Source of the DNA: UBA940 sp031548515
Lineage (GTDB): Bacteria > Bacteroidota > Bacteroidia > Bacteroidales > Rikenellaceae
NCBI GenBank assembly: GCA_031548515.1
Contig: JAVBRB010000009.1
Location: forward strand, 8,453 to 72,452
Direction: 5' to 3'
Length of the DNA: 64,000 nucleotides
In this document: in pieces, positions 49,532-58,304 of the stretch
Layout of the letters: each line of letters opens with the position of its first letter
How positions within the stretch are numbered: position 1 is the first letter of the stretch
The notes under the pieces: model-generated
What the model was told of the DNA's origin: nothing
The model's input: only the letters and a program-made list of their open reading frames with translations
Database searches by the model: none
Program-made: the position numbers and the translations under genes

Positions 49532-49567
49532 AAAAAAGGATTTCCCGGACAGGAAATCCTTTTTTTG
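49532..49567 (+). terminator. Terminator of the V-ATPase operon
   Basis: AAAAAAGGATTTCC (49532-49545) pairs with GGAAATCCTTTTTT around a 6-nt loop and runs into T8 (49560-49567). The A run makes it work for the convergent phosphatase gene as well. Confidence 0.9.
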
Positions 49568-49589
49568 TTTCTAACGCCGCCTGGTTTTA

Positions 49590-50711
49590 CTAATCTGCGA
49601 GTCCGAGTATTTCCTGCATGCGCCGGCCGACTTCGTCGTTGTTGAGAACGCCTGTGAATTTCTCTGCCCCCGTACCGTAGGCGAAAAGCGGTATCATGCT
49701 TCCACTGTGGCCCCCGGTTGCGAATTCGAGCGTTACCCCGCTTTCGGCCTTCAGGAAATCGACATTGCCCGGAACGATGGAAAGGCCGCCGGTTTCGTGG
49801 TCGGCAAGCACTATGACGAGGGTGCCCGGATGCTTGTCCGCATAATCGAAGGCTACTCCGACAGCATCGTCGAACTCGTGGGTTTCCGCAAGCATGCTTC
49901 TCCCGTTGTTGGCATGAGCGGCGCCGTCTATCTGCGATCCCTCCACCATCATGAAGAATCCTTTGCCGCGGCTGTTGTTGGTGAGTATTTCGAGAGCTTT
50001 GCCTGTAGCTTTAGGCAGGTACCGGGGATCGCGTCCGTCGGTTATAAACGGTATACCGTAAGTCCCGCCAGGATATATGGCCATTGCGTTGCCTTCAGTG
50101 ATCCCGTCGAGGCTTTCCAGATCTTCAGTCACGGTATATCCCTGTGATACAAGCTCTGATATAAGGTCCAGGCCGTCAGCCCGCTCCTCCATATACTTGC
50201 GTCCTCCGCCTATAGCCACATCAATGTTGCTTGCAGCAAGTTGTTTAGCAATGTTTTCGTATTCGCCGCGATCTTTATTATGCGCGTAGAAAACGGCTGG
50301 TGTTGCATGTGTAAGGGCTATCGAAACGACCAGTCCTGTGGCCATTCCGCGATCTTCGGCCTTTTCGAGTATGGTTTTCATGGGATTGCCCAGCGTATCG
50401 ACGCTCAGGTACGAATTATAGGTCTTGTGTCCCGTGGCATAGGTAGTGCCTGAAGCTGCTGAATCCGTGACGCGGTTGTTATAAGAGTAGGTTTTGACCA
50501 GTCCGGTAGCGGAGGCCCTTTCCATATTTATGGGTTCGTAGCCGTTGTCGATCATAAGTGAAGTAACATGCCCTACGCCCATACCGTCGCCGACCATAAG
50601 GATCAGGTTTTTGATTTCAGGCTCTTTTTTTCCGCCTTTTGCGTCCGTTTGTAAAGGAATAGCCAGTGCAAATGCCGTAATTACGGCCAGTGTCACAAAA
50701 TATTTTCTCAT
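49590..50711 (-). CDS. Alkaline phosphatase
   Basis: An exported 373-residue alkaline phosphatase superfamily enzyme that hydrolyses phosphomonoesters in the periplasm or at the surface. Signal peptide MRKYFVTLAVITAFALAIPL (cut near QTDA). Metal-binding and catalytic motifs: LMVGDGMGVGHV near 40 (Asp), VTDSAASGTTYATGHKT near 82 (Ser nucleophile in TDSAA), the HATPAVFYAHNKDR region near 137, EGSQIDGAAHANN near 257 and LADHETGG near 300. A lone gene, convergent with the V-ATPase operon and divergent from rfbD. Confidence 0.93.
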   Translation of the reverse strand: MRKYFVTLAVITAFALAIPLQTDAKGGKKEPEIKNLILMVGDGMGVGHVTSLMIDNGYEPINMERASATGLVKTYSYNNRVTDSAASGTTYATGHKTYNSYLSVDTLGNPMKTILEKAEDRGMATGLVVSIALTHATPAVFYAHNKDRGEYENIAKQLAASNIDVAIGGGRKYMEERADGLDLISELVSQGYTVTEDLESLDGITEGNAMAIYPGGTYGIPFITDGRDPRYLPKATGKALEILTNNSRGKGFFMMVEGSQIDGAAHANNGRSMLAETHEFDDAVGVAFDYADKHPGTLVIVLADHETGGLSIVPGNVDFLKAESGVTLEFATGGHSGSMIPLFAYGTGAEKFTGVLNNDEVGRRMQEILGLAD

Positions 50712-50818
50712 TTCGGTTTTGTTTTGTCGGGGGATGAACGTATGAATGCAAATGTAATCATTTTAAATCGGGAATCCATTAAAATTGATTAACTTTACAA
50801 TAAAATTCTGATAAGCGG

Positions 50819-51694
50819 ATGGTGAAAATCCTTGTTACGGGAGGCCTGGGACAGCTAGGGCAGGAACTGCGGGGTCTGGCGGCCAGCGAAAATTTTTCGT
50901 GGTTTTTTACAGACTTCGGCGAACTCGATATAGCCGATCCGGAGGCGGTGGAAAGTTTGTTTGCGCGCGAGCGTCCGGACGTTGCGGTGAATTGCGCTGC
51001 GTGGACGGATGTCGACGGTGCGGAAAACGATCCGCAGGGGGCTTTCCGCGTTAATATGAATGGTCCGCAAGTGCTTGCACGAGTGGCGGCACGGTTGGGC
51101 ACGGCGTTAATACACATTTCGACAGATTTTGTTTTCGACGGGTTAGGCCACCGGCCGTATACGGAATATGACGAACCACGTCCGTTGAACGTTTATGGAA
51201 AAAGCAAGCTTGCCGGTGAACAAGCCGTATTGGAGTCCGGATGCTGCGGAGCGATAATACGCACATCTTGGCTGTATTCGCCTTACGGACGTAATTTTGT
51301 GAAGTCGATACTTGAAGCGGCATCGAAAAAGACTGAAATACGCGTGGTGTCAGACCAATGGGGCAGTCCCACAGCGGCTGCCGGACTTGCCGGAGCCATA
51401 GTACGGATGATACCGGGGTTGGTTTGCGAACCGCATCCGGCGGAGATGTACAATTACTGCGGCAGCGGCGTCGCAAGCCGCAGTGAGTTTGCTGCAGAGA
51501 TCGTAAGACAGGCGGGATTGGACTGTAAGGTCGTTCCGGTGGCATCGTCTGAATACCCCATGGTAGCCGCAAGGCCCGCATATTCTGCGCTCGATACCTC
51601 TAAAATAGAGCGGACTTTCGGGATAATTCCACGCTGTTGGCAGGACGAACTTTCAGACTGTTTGAATTGTTCTGCGAAGCAAAATAATCACTGA
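50819..51694 (+). CDS. rfbD: dTDP-4-dehydrorhamnose reductase
   Basis: Reduces dTDP-4-dehydro-L-rhamnose to dTDP-L-rhamnose with NAD(P)H for surface polysaccharide. The 291-residue SDR enzyme shows the TGGLGQLGQEL Rossmann motif near 6, NCAAWTDVDGAENDP near 60, STDFVFDG near 100 and the catalytic Y-x-x-x-K in VYGKSKLAGE near 123. The other rhamnose genes (rfbA, B, C) are not adjacent, which is unusual but known. A TAACTTTA box about 30 bp upstream may be its promoter. Confidence 0.92.
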   Translation: MVKILVTGGLGQLGQELRGLAASENFSWFFTDFGELDIADPEAVESLFARERPDVAVNCAAWTDVDGAENDPQGAFRVNMNGPQVLARVAARLGTALIHISTDFVFDGLGHRPYTEYDEPRPLNVYGKSKLAGEQAVLESGCCGAIIRTSWLYSPYGRNFVKSILEAASKKTEIRVVSDQWGSPTAAAGLAGAIVRMIPGLVCEPHPAEMYNYCGSGVASRSEFAAEIVRQAGLDCKVVPVASSEYPMVAARPAYSALDTSKIERTFGIIPRCWQDELSDCLNCSAKQNNH

Positions 51695-51862
51695 AGGAAG
51701 CCTGCGAGTCGGCCGTAGCCGGGCGGGAACAGCTGACGGAGGTAACTAAAAGGGTACAATCCCTAAAGTTCTGCTTCGATAACACAAATTAAATTCATTT
51801 GATACCTCAACAGGGCTGCGAAGAGATCCTTTAAACTGAGAACTTGAAATAATTTGTATAGA

Positions 51863-52543
51863 ATGGACGTTAAACTGCCGCCGGCATGGAAAGAATTGCT
51901 ATGGCCGGAATTCGATAAGCCGTATTTCAGGGACCTGACCGGTTTTGTGCGGTCGGAATATGTGGCCGCCGCCAATCATACCGGGCCTGCGGTCTATCCT
52001 GCTGCAAAGAACATTTTCCGTGCGTTCGACAAGTGCGGTCTCGACGAATTGAAGATCGTCATCATCGGGCAGGACCCATATCACGGTCCGGGGCAGGCCA
52101 ACGGACTCTGCTTCTCAGTCAATGACGGAGTCCAGTTCCCACCGTCGTTGCGTAATATCTTCAAGGAGATCCAGGATGAACTCGGGATGCCCGTTCCCGG
52201 AACAGGAAATCTGGACCGTTGGGCCGAACAAGGGGTACTGCTTCTCAACGCTACGCTTACAGTTCTCGACGGACAGCCGAATTCCCATTCCGACAAAGGT
52301 TGGCAGATATTTACCGATGCCGTCGTCGAAGCTCTTGCCGATACGAAAGATGAGATCGTTTATATGCTGTGGGGCAGTTTCGCACAGAAAAAAGGTGCAA
52401 AGGTCGATCCCACGCGCAACTGTATCCTGAAGGCAGCCCATCCCTCGCCGCTGTCGGCACACAATGGTTTTTTCGGATGCGGCCATTTCCGCAAAGCAAA
52501 CGAATACCTCGAAAGCATAGGTAAAACCCCAATAAAATGGTAG
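51863..52543 (+). CDS. ung: Uracil-DNA glycosylase
   Basis: Removes uracil from DNA, starting base-excision repair. The 226-residue family 1 enzyme has the catalytic motif A GQDPYHGPGQANGLCFSV near 62 (Asp and Tyr), LLLNATLTV near 125 and the minor-groove loop HPSPLSAHNGFFGCGHF near 187 (His). ATG 51863 gives MDVKLPPAWKELL; an ATG nine bases upstream is possible. aroB overlaps its end by 7 bp, so they are translationally coupled. It is a useful contrast to the UDG-like protein at 32462-33691, which lacks DPYHG and HPSP. Confidence 0.97.
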   Translation: MDVKLPPAWKELLWPEFDKPYFRDLTGFVRSEYVAAANHTGPAVYPAAKNIFRAFDKCGLDELKIVIIGQDPYHGPGQANGLCFSVNDGVQFPPSLRNIFKEIQDELGMPVPGTGNLDRWAEQGVLLLNATLTVLDGQPNSHSDKGWQIFTDAVVEALADTKDEIVYMLWGSFAQKKGAKVDPTRNCILKAAHPSPLSAHNGFFGCGHFRKANEYLESIGKTPIKW

Positions 52544-53565
52544 AGACAATAGAGATAAGGCGTGAATACCGCAACCCGAGCAAGGTTGTGATTGGTGATG
52601 CGCTGCCGCTTTTGGCAGATTGCCTGCCGAAAGACCGCCGTGTAATAGTTATAACCGATCCCAATGTTTTCAGCCTCTACGAGGACGTTATCGGACAATA
52701 CGAACACATAATTATTCCGACCGGGGAGGAGAATAAAACCCTTGGGACGGTTGGGGAAATCTACCGGCGTCTGATTGCAATGGGAGCCGACCGCAAATGT
52801 TATATCGTGGGTTTCGGAGGTGGGATTGTCACGGACATTACCGGATTTGCCGCCTCGACATATCTGCGTGGAGTGGAATTCGGTTTCGTAGCGACTTCTC
52901 TGTTGGCACAGGTGGATGCCAGCGTCGGCGGTAAAAACGGGGTGAACGTCGACGGATACAAAAACATGGCAGGCACATTCAATCAGCCTGATTTCGTGCT
53001 GTGCGACACGGGGGTCCTGCAGACACTACCCGCCAAGGAGTTTCGTGCAGGGCTTGCCGAGATGATAAAGGCCGGCATCGTGGACGATCCGGAACTTTTT
53101 GCAATGTTCGAGTTGCACACGCCTGAGCAGTTGCTTGCCGACCGCGACTTGCTTACGCGTGCCATAACGGCCGCGATACATGTTAAGGCGCGCATAGTCG
53201 AAACGGACGAACGCGAAGCCGGCGAACGCCGCAAACTAAATCTGGGGCATACCGTTGCACATGCGGTCGAGAAGTTTTCGCGCCGGTACAACCATGGCGA
53301 GGCAGTCGGTATCGGACTGGCCGCGATAGCCGATATTGCCGTGAAACTCGGGATGCTTCCAGTGCAGACGCGCGACCGCATTGTCGCAGTGGTTGAAAAA
53401 GCCGGACTGCCCGTCACATCAAATCTCCCGGGATCCGCGGTCATTGCAGCATTGACACGCGATAAGAAAGTCGAGCAGAGCGCTGTTTGGCTCGTCGTTC
53501 CACGTGCGATAGGCTGTGTGGAGATCCGCCGCACGGGGTTCGAGGAACTGGAGGAACTTTTCTGA
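52537..53565 (+). CDS. aroB: 3-dehydroquinate synthase
   Basis: Converts DAHP to 3-dehydroquinate, the second step of the shikimate pathway. The 342-residue NAD+/metal enzyme has PTGEENKTLGT near 66, GFGGGIVTDITGFAASTYLRG near 90, VDASVGGKNGVN near 126, the metal-binding H in LNLGHTVAHAVEK near 227 and in YNHGEAVGIGL near 243. It starts inside ung and is followed by a perfect terminator at 53583-53613. Confidence 0.96.
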   Translation: MVETIEIRREYRNPSKVVIGDALPLLADCLPKDRRVIVITDPNVFSLYEDVIGQYEHIIIPTGEENKTLGTVGEIYRRLIAMGADRKCYIVGFGGGIVTDITGFAASTYLRGVEFGFVATSLLAQVDASVGGKNGVNVDGYKNMAGTFNQPDFVLCDTGVLQTLPAKEFRAGLAEMIKAGIVDDPELFAMFELHTPEQLLADRDLLTRAITAAIHVKARIVETDEREAGERRKLNLGHTVAHAVEKFSRRYNHGEAVGIGLAAIADIAVKLGMLPVQTRDRIVAVVEKAGLPVTSNLPGSAVIAALTRDKKVEQSAVWLVVPRAIGCVEIRRTGFEELEELF

Positions 53566-53582
53566 GGAATGTCATATAATGA

Positions 53583-53613
53583 AGAAGGTTGGCCTGTGTT
53601 GGGCCAACCTTCT
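53583..53613. terminator. Terminator after aroB
   Basis: AGAAGGTTGGCC (53583-53594) pairs perfectly with GGCCAACCTTCT (53602-53613) around a 7-nt loop, followed by GTTTTG. It lies between convergent aroB and the BACON lipoprotein gene. Confidence 0.85.
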
Positions 53614-53632
53614 GTTTTGAAGAGTGTAGCGA

Positions 53633-54601
53633 TTATTCTGCGGGTGGAGTGATCGTAACAGTCACAGCATTGCTGGGCGGGCCTAGAACAGCGTTCGGGT
53701 CGCTGTAGTGTCCATAATACACCGCCTTAACGGTATATGTTCCTGATTCTGTGAGATACTGGCGCTGGCCTTCTTCGGCCCACATGAATAAGGCATTATA
53801 CATTTGGTCACCATTGAACAGTGCGTAAAACTGAACCCCTTCCTGAACGTCGGATAGCTCTATGTATGTTCCCTCTTTGTCGTTCCCTGCTGTAAGGGTT
53901 GCGCCTTTGGCGGGCATTACGAACGTTACCGTATGCAGATTGCTTTTCTGGACGTCTTTCATGGCTTCGAAATAATCGTCGCCTTCGTAGGTTTCGTCAG
54001 TGTTATAGCCCCAGTACTGGAATGTGTAGGTACCGAAACTTTCCAGGCCGAAAGCTTCGAGAACTTTGTCTTCGCTGTTGCCTTCGCCAGAAAATACAGG
54101 ATCGCCGTTCCCGTCGATAATGAACAATTCATGCCTCTCTAGACCGGTAAAAGGTGTGAAATTGAGCGTAACGCCCAGATAGTTGGAAAAGGTCGGGCCC
54201 CAAAGTGTGACGTCGTCGCCGCCAGAGGTGGTTCCGGCCAGTTGGGTCACCTTGACGTCGATGTAAATGGAAGGCATTAGTGTGAGTTTCAGGCGGACAA
54301 CGGCTGTGCGTTTGGAGCCGGCGTTGGCTTTTGCCGTAGCGGTAATGGTATTTTCACCGGTTGTGCCGCTCGTGGGATCGATCTCCAGCCATTCGGCTTC
54401 ATTGCCGCTTATGATTTCGGCCGTCCAGTCTACTGTGGCGGTGACTTCGATTGTGCGCGTTGCGCCTTCGGGATTGACGTCGGTGATCTCGTACTTGTCC
54501 AGGTCGATTTTGTAATCGCCATCGGGATCATCCACTTTACCGTCGCAGGCTGCGAATGTGATTGCCGCGAACGTCATCATAAGAAAGAACGGTTTTCTCA
54601 T
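53633..54601 (-). CDS. BACON-domain lipoprotein
   Basis: A 322-residue predicted surface lipoprotein with signal peptide and lipobox FAAC (Cys19), acidic DGKVDDPDGD leader, a BACON-type Ig-like domain (about 35-115, ATRTIEVTATVDWTAEI then SGTTGENTITATAKANAG) and a second beta-rich region (about 130-320) ending VTVTITPPAE. BACON domains are found on Bacteroidetes lipoproteins that bind glycans or mucin. Function is not known. It lies next to the nuclease-fusion lipoprotein on the same strand but with its own spacing of 150 bp and a terminator between. Confidence 0.75.
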   Translation of the reverse strand: MRKPFFLMMTFAAITFAACDGKVDDPDGDYKIDLDKYEITDVNPEGATRTIEVTATVDWTAEIISGNEAEWLEIDPTSGTTGENTITATAKANAGSKRTAVVRLKLTLMPSIYIDVKVTQLAGTTSGGDDVTLWGPTFSNYLGVTLNFTPFTGLERHELFIIDGNGDPVFSGEGNSEDKVLEAFGLESFGTYTFQYWGYNTDETYEGDDYFEAMKDVQKSNLHTVTFVMPAKGATLTAGNDKEGTYIELSDVQEGVQFYALFNGDQMYNALFMWAEEGQRQYLTESGTYTVKAVYYGHYSDPNAVLGPPSNAVTVTITPPAE

Positions 54602-54698
54602 ATAATCTTAGTTAAGGGTTAGAATTGGTTAGTTCTTTGCCGGGGACAGGGTAAAGGTAATATATTTTCGCTTAATAACCAATCTGTTAAATAAAAAA

Positions 54699-54720
54699 GC
54701 CTCCCGTGAATCCGGGAGGC
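54699..54720 (-). terminator. Terminator after the nuclease lipoprotein gene
   Basis: GCCTCCCG (54699-54706) pairs with CGGGAGGC (54713-54720) around 6 nt; on the minus strand it runs into TTTTTTATTT. It is 30 bp past the nuclease stop codon. Confidence 0.85.
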
Positions 54721-54750
54721 GCTTTGATAAGAGAAATATAAGCGCCGGCT

Positions 54751-56520
54751 CTAATAAGAAGGATTGGTGCTGCGGTTCGCAAAACTGTTCCATGTGGTAG
54801 TGCTGCTCTTTACCGTCGAAAGCTGTGCCGACGCCAGCCCATCGATGTTGCCGAAGAATGTATAGCCGGTTTCCTGTTCGACGGCGCTGACCGAGGTCTG
54901 GAAATTAACGTATGCGCCCTGGTTCTGGTTGTCTGCATAATTCTGCGGCCAGATGAATCCCACGCTGTCATACTTGCGCGAAGCGGTGCCGGAATCATAT
55001 TTAGACCATAATATGACTTTGAAATAACCGTCGGGTACGCGGCATGGCCGGTTGCTTTTGTCGTTGATGTATCTGGGGGCGGCAGAGTTCAGCAGCGGAC
55101 CCGTGACGACATAAAGCGTATCCTGGTTTACGGTGGTGTTTACGGCCAGTGTCCGTATCGCGGTCTCGAGTCCTACCCATGCCCCCTGGTTCAGCTTGTT
55201 GTATTGCGGCGTGACGTTGGTCGTCATATATGTCTGGTGCATGGCCGAAAGTGTTCCGTTACGGTCGGCGCTCGCTATCTGATGTCCGCGATCCATGTGG
55301 TCGGTGTCGTAGGTGCCGTAAGTACCGCTTATTATGTTAGGTTGGGCGCTTATGGGGATGTCGCCCGAGTCGTCATACTGCCAGTTCTCGTTTCGGGAGA
55401 TGCTGCCCAGGTGGACGTTCTTGTTTATAGGGTATGCCACCCACAATGCGAGTTTCTCCGACATGTCGAACAGTACCGAATAGTTGCGGCCTGTTTTATT
55501 GTCTTTCATGGTGGTATGATACGCCTTGCCTCTCAGTCCGTCGCCCGATATCTTGTCTGGCAGCTCGATCCAGGTTTTGCCGGCGAGCGGCGTGTCCGTT
55601 TTGAAATCCTGGTTTATGGCGACATTGAGTGTGGCCACGCCGCCCGCCGCAAACTGTATCTTTTGCCCTGCCGTGACGGTGCCCTTGACCGCCTGTACAT
55701 TGGTGTAGACGGTTATGGTATAGGTTTCACCGGCGGCTATCGTGAACGGGAACGAGGTGAACCAGGCGTCGAATGCGCCTGCGGCCGACGGACCCGCGCC
55801 ATCGGGATAGGATAAGAGGATACTGCTGCCCGAAGGGGCGAATATATCCGGTTTGCTTGTCGTGCCGGTAAGATCGTAGTAGGCCAGGCCTGCGATGTCC
55901 GGTTCCCTGTCTACGTAGAATCGTATGCCGGTTACTTTTTCATCATCGGCGAATGGAAACTGGCTGGTGAAAGAAAGTTTCGCGACTGCCAAAGGGGACG
56001 AGAATTTCATTTCGCCAAGCTGTATATCGCCCGTAGCCGGAATGTCCTTTGCAACAGGGACGCCCACAAGTACATATGCCGCGGGATCGATACCGTCCGT
56101 GGTCGTATTCTGTGAAGCCGGGACGTCTATCACGTATTTGGCAGGATTTGCGGCCCCACTTTGGGAATAGGGATATGCTGCCGCGAAAGTGTGTACGCCG
56201 GTTGCGGTCTGCCTGATCTTTCCTGAGAGCATCCCGGATGTGCCCGATGCCGCGACCGAAGAGAGAATGAATTGAACGTTGGAGTTCGACGATGCTCCGG
56301 TAGTGTAGACCGAAACCGATTCGCCGTTCTTCCACTTCCAATTATATTGCCCTGCGCCGGTTGCGATGACGGCGTTGGCGGTCGCTTCGACGTCGCGCGG
56401 ATCAATCTCTCCAGAGGGAGTTCCGTTTCCCGGATCCTTTTCGCATCCGGCCTGGATCATGAATACTGCCGCCAGAAGTACCGGCCAACGGAGGTTAGAT
56501 ATCAGTCTTTTCTTTTTCAT
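54751..56520 (-). CDS. Lipoprotein with fimbrillin-like domain fused to DNA/RNA non-specific endonuclease
   Basis: A 589-residue predicted lipoprotein: signal peptide and lipobox QAGC (Cys26), a fimbrillin-like N-terminal part (about 35-305, ANAVIATGAGQYNWKWKNGESVSVYT, HTFAAAYPYSQSGAANPAKYVID, SSPLAVAKLSFTSQFPF) and a C-terminal DNA/RNA non-specific endonuclease domain (about 315-589) with the catalytic DRGH at 410-413 (His413) and the metal-binding TTNVTPQYNKLNQGAW near 433-448. It would be a surface-anchored nuclease. The fusion of a fimbrillin-like adhesin part to a nuclease is uncommon to my knowledge. Confidence 0.8.
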   Translation of the reverse strand: MKKKRLISNLRWPVLLAAVFMIQAGCEKDPGNGTPSGEIDPRDVEATANAVIATGAGQYNWKWKNGESVSVYTTGASSNSNVQFILSSVAASGTSGMLSGKIRQTATGVHTFAAAYPYSQSGAANPAKYVIDVPASQNTTTDGIDPAAYVLVGVPVAKDIPATGDIQLGEMKFSSPLAVAKLSFTSQFPFADDEKVTGIRFYVDREPDIAGLAYYDLTGTTSKPDIFAPSGSSILLSYPDGAGPSAAGAFDAWFTSFPFTIAAGETYTITVYTNVQAVKGTVTAGQKIQFAAGGVATLNVAINQDFKTDTPLAGKTWIELPDKISGDGLRGKAYHTTMKDNKTGRNYSVLFDMSEKLALWVAYPINKNVHLGSISRNENWQYDDSGDIPISAQPNIISGTYGTYDTDHMDRGHQIASADRNGTLSAMHQTYMTTNVTPQYNKLNQGAWVGLETAIRTLAVNTTVNQDTLYVVTGPLLNSAAPRYINDKSNRPCRVPDGYFKVILWSKYDSGTASRKYDSVGFIWPQNYADNQNQGAYVNFQTSVSAVEQETGYTFFGNIDGLASAQLSTVKSSTTTWNSFANRSTNPSY

Positions 56521-56594
56521 AGCGTACAGAGATTAAAAAAACCGGGCAAAAACAGTCCGGTTAGTTTCGTAAATATATGGAATAATTTGAGAAG

Positions 56595-57308
56595 TCAGCA
56601 TATTCGCGCTATAATTTTAGGGTCGGTGAGTTCGCGCAGTGCGTCCGAGCCTATCCAACGGGCGGTTTTGTCGCTGCTTGCAGCCAGTTCCCGGGCCATA
56701 GCGACCGCGTGGGGATAAAGTGTCTGGCTGCGTTTGCCAGTCTGTCGCAGCGCCCAATTAACGGCCTTGCGTACGAAATTGCGTCCGTCCGTCGAATACT
56801 TTGCTATTAGAGGCAGCGCATCCAGGAACTTTCCGTCGGGGGCTTTTTTGTCAGCCACCGCCAATTCGGCTATCAGTACAAAGCCGGCTCGGCGGATGAA
56901 CTCTTCGTCCGATCCGGCATATTCGTAAATTTTATCGTAAGCAAACGGCGTCCGGCGGAACAGGTTGCCGATGCACATGTCGCAAATATCCCACGAAGTA
57001 AATTCAGCCGTCCACCTGTCCATAAGTTCTTCGGTCGTCAATTGCGGCGAGGCTATCATCGGGGCCAAGAGCCGTGCTTCGTGGATGCCTGTGTCCCATA
57101 CTTCCAATGCGAGCGCATGATTGCGTGCTTTACGCCCTGTCTTGTCGCTTCTCGGTCCCGCGTTGATCTCTTTCGCCACAGCGCGGATGACGGGCACGCG
57201 TATGCCCAGCGACCTGTCGTTGGGTATTCCGAAATGCACCTGTTTATCCCTGAATGCGGGATCGGCTTCGGCTTCGAGACGCGCGATTATTTCATTTGCC
57301 GTCTTCAT
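56595..57308 (-). CDS. DNA alkylation repair protein (AlkD/HEAT-like)
   Basis: A 237-residue helical protein from ATG 57308 (MKTANEIIARLEAEADP) of the AlkD family, which excises N3- and N7-alkylated bases using a HEAT-like cradle. Characteristic pieces are GIPNDRSLGIRVPVIRAVAKEI near 28, ELMDRWTAEFTSWDICDMCIGNLFRR near 90 and NFVRKAVNWALRQTGKRS near 180, where the Trp and Asp of the family are conserved. It overlaps the upstream mmcQ-like gene by 17 bp. Confidence 0.85.
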   Translation of the reverse strand: MKTANEIIARLEAEADPAFRDKQVHFGIPNDRSLGIRVPVIRAVAKEINAGPRSDKTGRKARNHALALEVWDTGIHEARLLAPMIASPQLTTEELMDRWTAEFTSWDICDMCIGNLFRRTPFAYDKIYEYAGSDEEFIRRAGFVLIAELAVADKKAPDGKFLDALPLIAKYSTDGRNFVRKAVNWALRQTGKRSQTLYPHAVAMARELAASSDKTARWIGSDALRELTDPKIIARIC

Positions 57309-57657
57309 ATCCGGCAAGGTTTTCTCTAAGTTTACGAGGCAGGCCGGCTGCAACCAGATCGTAGGAGTTGCGTATCTGCTCTTTTATGAAAGCGTCCGTA
57401 AGGTCGCCGTCCACCCTGATGGAATTCCAATGGAGTTTGTTGGAATGGAATCCGGGTGTAACCTCCGGATGGCGTTCGCGCAATTCCACGGCAAGGCTTG
57501 GATCGCATTTGACCGCGAACCACCTGAAATCGGCCATTCCGGCGTAAACGAACATCTTGCCCATCACTTTGAATACCAATGTGTCTTCATCGAAAGGGGT
57601 GCATTCCGTTGCGGCCGGAAGCCTAAGGCAGTATTCTCTGAATTCCAATATATCCAT
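57292..57657 (-). CDS. MmcQ/YjbR-family protein
   Basis: A 121-residue MmcQ/YjbR (DUF419) protein: MDILEFREYCLRLPAATECTPF, DTLVFKVMGKMFVYAG, WFAVKCDPSLAVELRERHPEV, and the HSNKLHWNSIRVDGDL motif near 70 typical of the family. Members have a double-wing-like fold and are suspected DNA-binding proteins. It is translationally coupled (17-bp overlap) to the AlkD-like gene, hinting at a joint repair role. Confidence 0.88.
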   Translation of the reverse strand: MDILEFREYCLRLPAATECTPFDEDTLVFKVMGKMFVYAGMADFRWFAVKCDPSLAVELRERHPEVTPGFHSNKLHWNSIRVDGDLTDAFIKEQIRNSYDLVAAGLPRKLRENLAGYEDGK

Positions 57658-57676
57658 GCTCCAAAATTAATAAAAA

Positions 57677-57702
57677 AACCGGCATCTCGAGAGATGCCGG
57701 TT
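57677..57702 (-). terminator. Terminator of the small barrel-protein gene
   Basis: AACCGGCATCTC (57677-57688) pairs with GAGATGCCGGTT (57691-57702); on the minus strand it runs into TTTTTTTATT. It lies 25 bp past the stop codon at 57727. Confidence 0.85.
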
Positions 57703-57726
57703 GGTAATGTGATATGATTCCGGATT

Positions 57727-58212
57727 TTAGAAACAATACACGCAGGTAAGGCCCAGATTGGCCAGTCCCCATTTGTTAAATTGAGTATGCGAGAATCCGC
57801 CGCCATAGGCGATTGCCGGGCCGAAGGCCGGAGACCAGTCGAAAGAAAGGCGCACAGGCGCTCCGTCGAATTCATAACCCAGTTTAGCCATACCCATGGG
57901 ACCTACGTATGCGTAATGTCCCCTGCCGCCTACATTAAGACCGGCTCCCGCGTCGAAGAACCACTGGCCTCTCGGAGTCCAACTCATATCGGCGATGTTC
58001 CAGGCGTAGAGTACGGTGAAGTCTGCGGTAACAGTGCCGCCGCCGTTCGCCCAGTAAGCGCCGAAACGACCTTCCAGATAATTGTCGTTGCCGAATACGC
58101 GCTGAACGTCAGCCTGAAATCCCGATCCCATACGTGCACCGACATTCCAACTCTGGGCGGATGCCGACAATGCGGCCAATCCCAACGCCAATGTAAGAAC
58201 TAATTTTTTCAT
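57727..58212 (-). CDS. Small outer-membrane beta-barrel protein
   Basis: A 161-residue exported protein from ATG 58212 with signal peptide MKKLVLTLALGLAALSASA, then amphipathic beta-strands with Gly and aromatics (WNVGARMGSGFQADVQRVFG, YLEGRFGAYWANGGGT, QWFFDAGAGLNVG, GYEFDGAPVRLSFDW), ending LGLTCVYCF with a terminal aromatic. This fits a small eight-strand OM barrel of unknown role. An in-frame extension to 58323 would add 37 non-signal residues and is rejected. Confidence 0.8.
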   Translation of the reverse strand: MKKLVLTLALGLAALSASAQSWNVGARMGSGFQADVQRVFGNDNYLEGRFGAYWANGGGTVTADFTVLYAWNIADMSWTPRGQWFFDAGAGLNVGGRGHYAYVGPMGMAKLGYEFDGAPVRLSFDWSPAFGPAIAYGGGFSHTQFNKWGLANLGLTCVYCF

Positions 58213-58304
58213 AATCTTATTCAATTTGGTTTGTATTAATTGCATTTGACTCTCGGATGTTCGGAGCAAAAATAATGTTTTTTCTACGAATAAGCACTTT
58301 CTGC

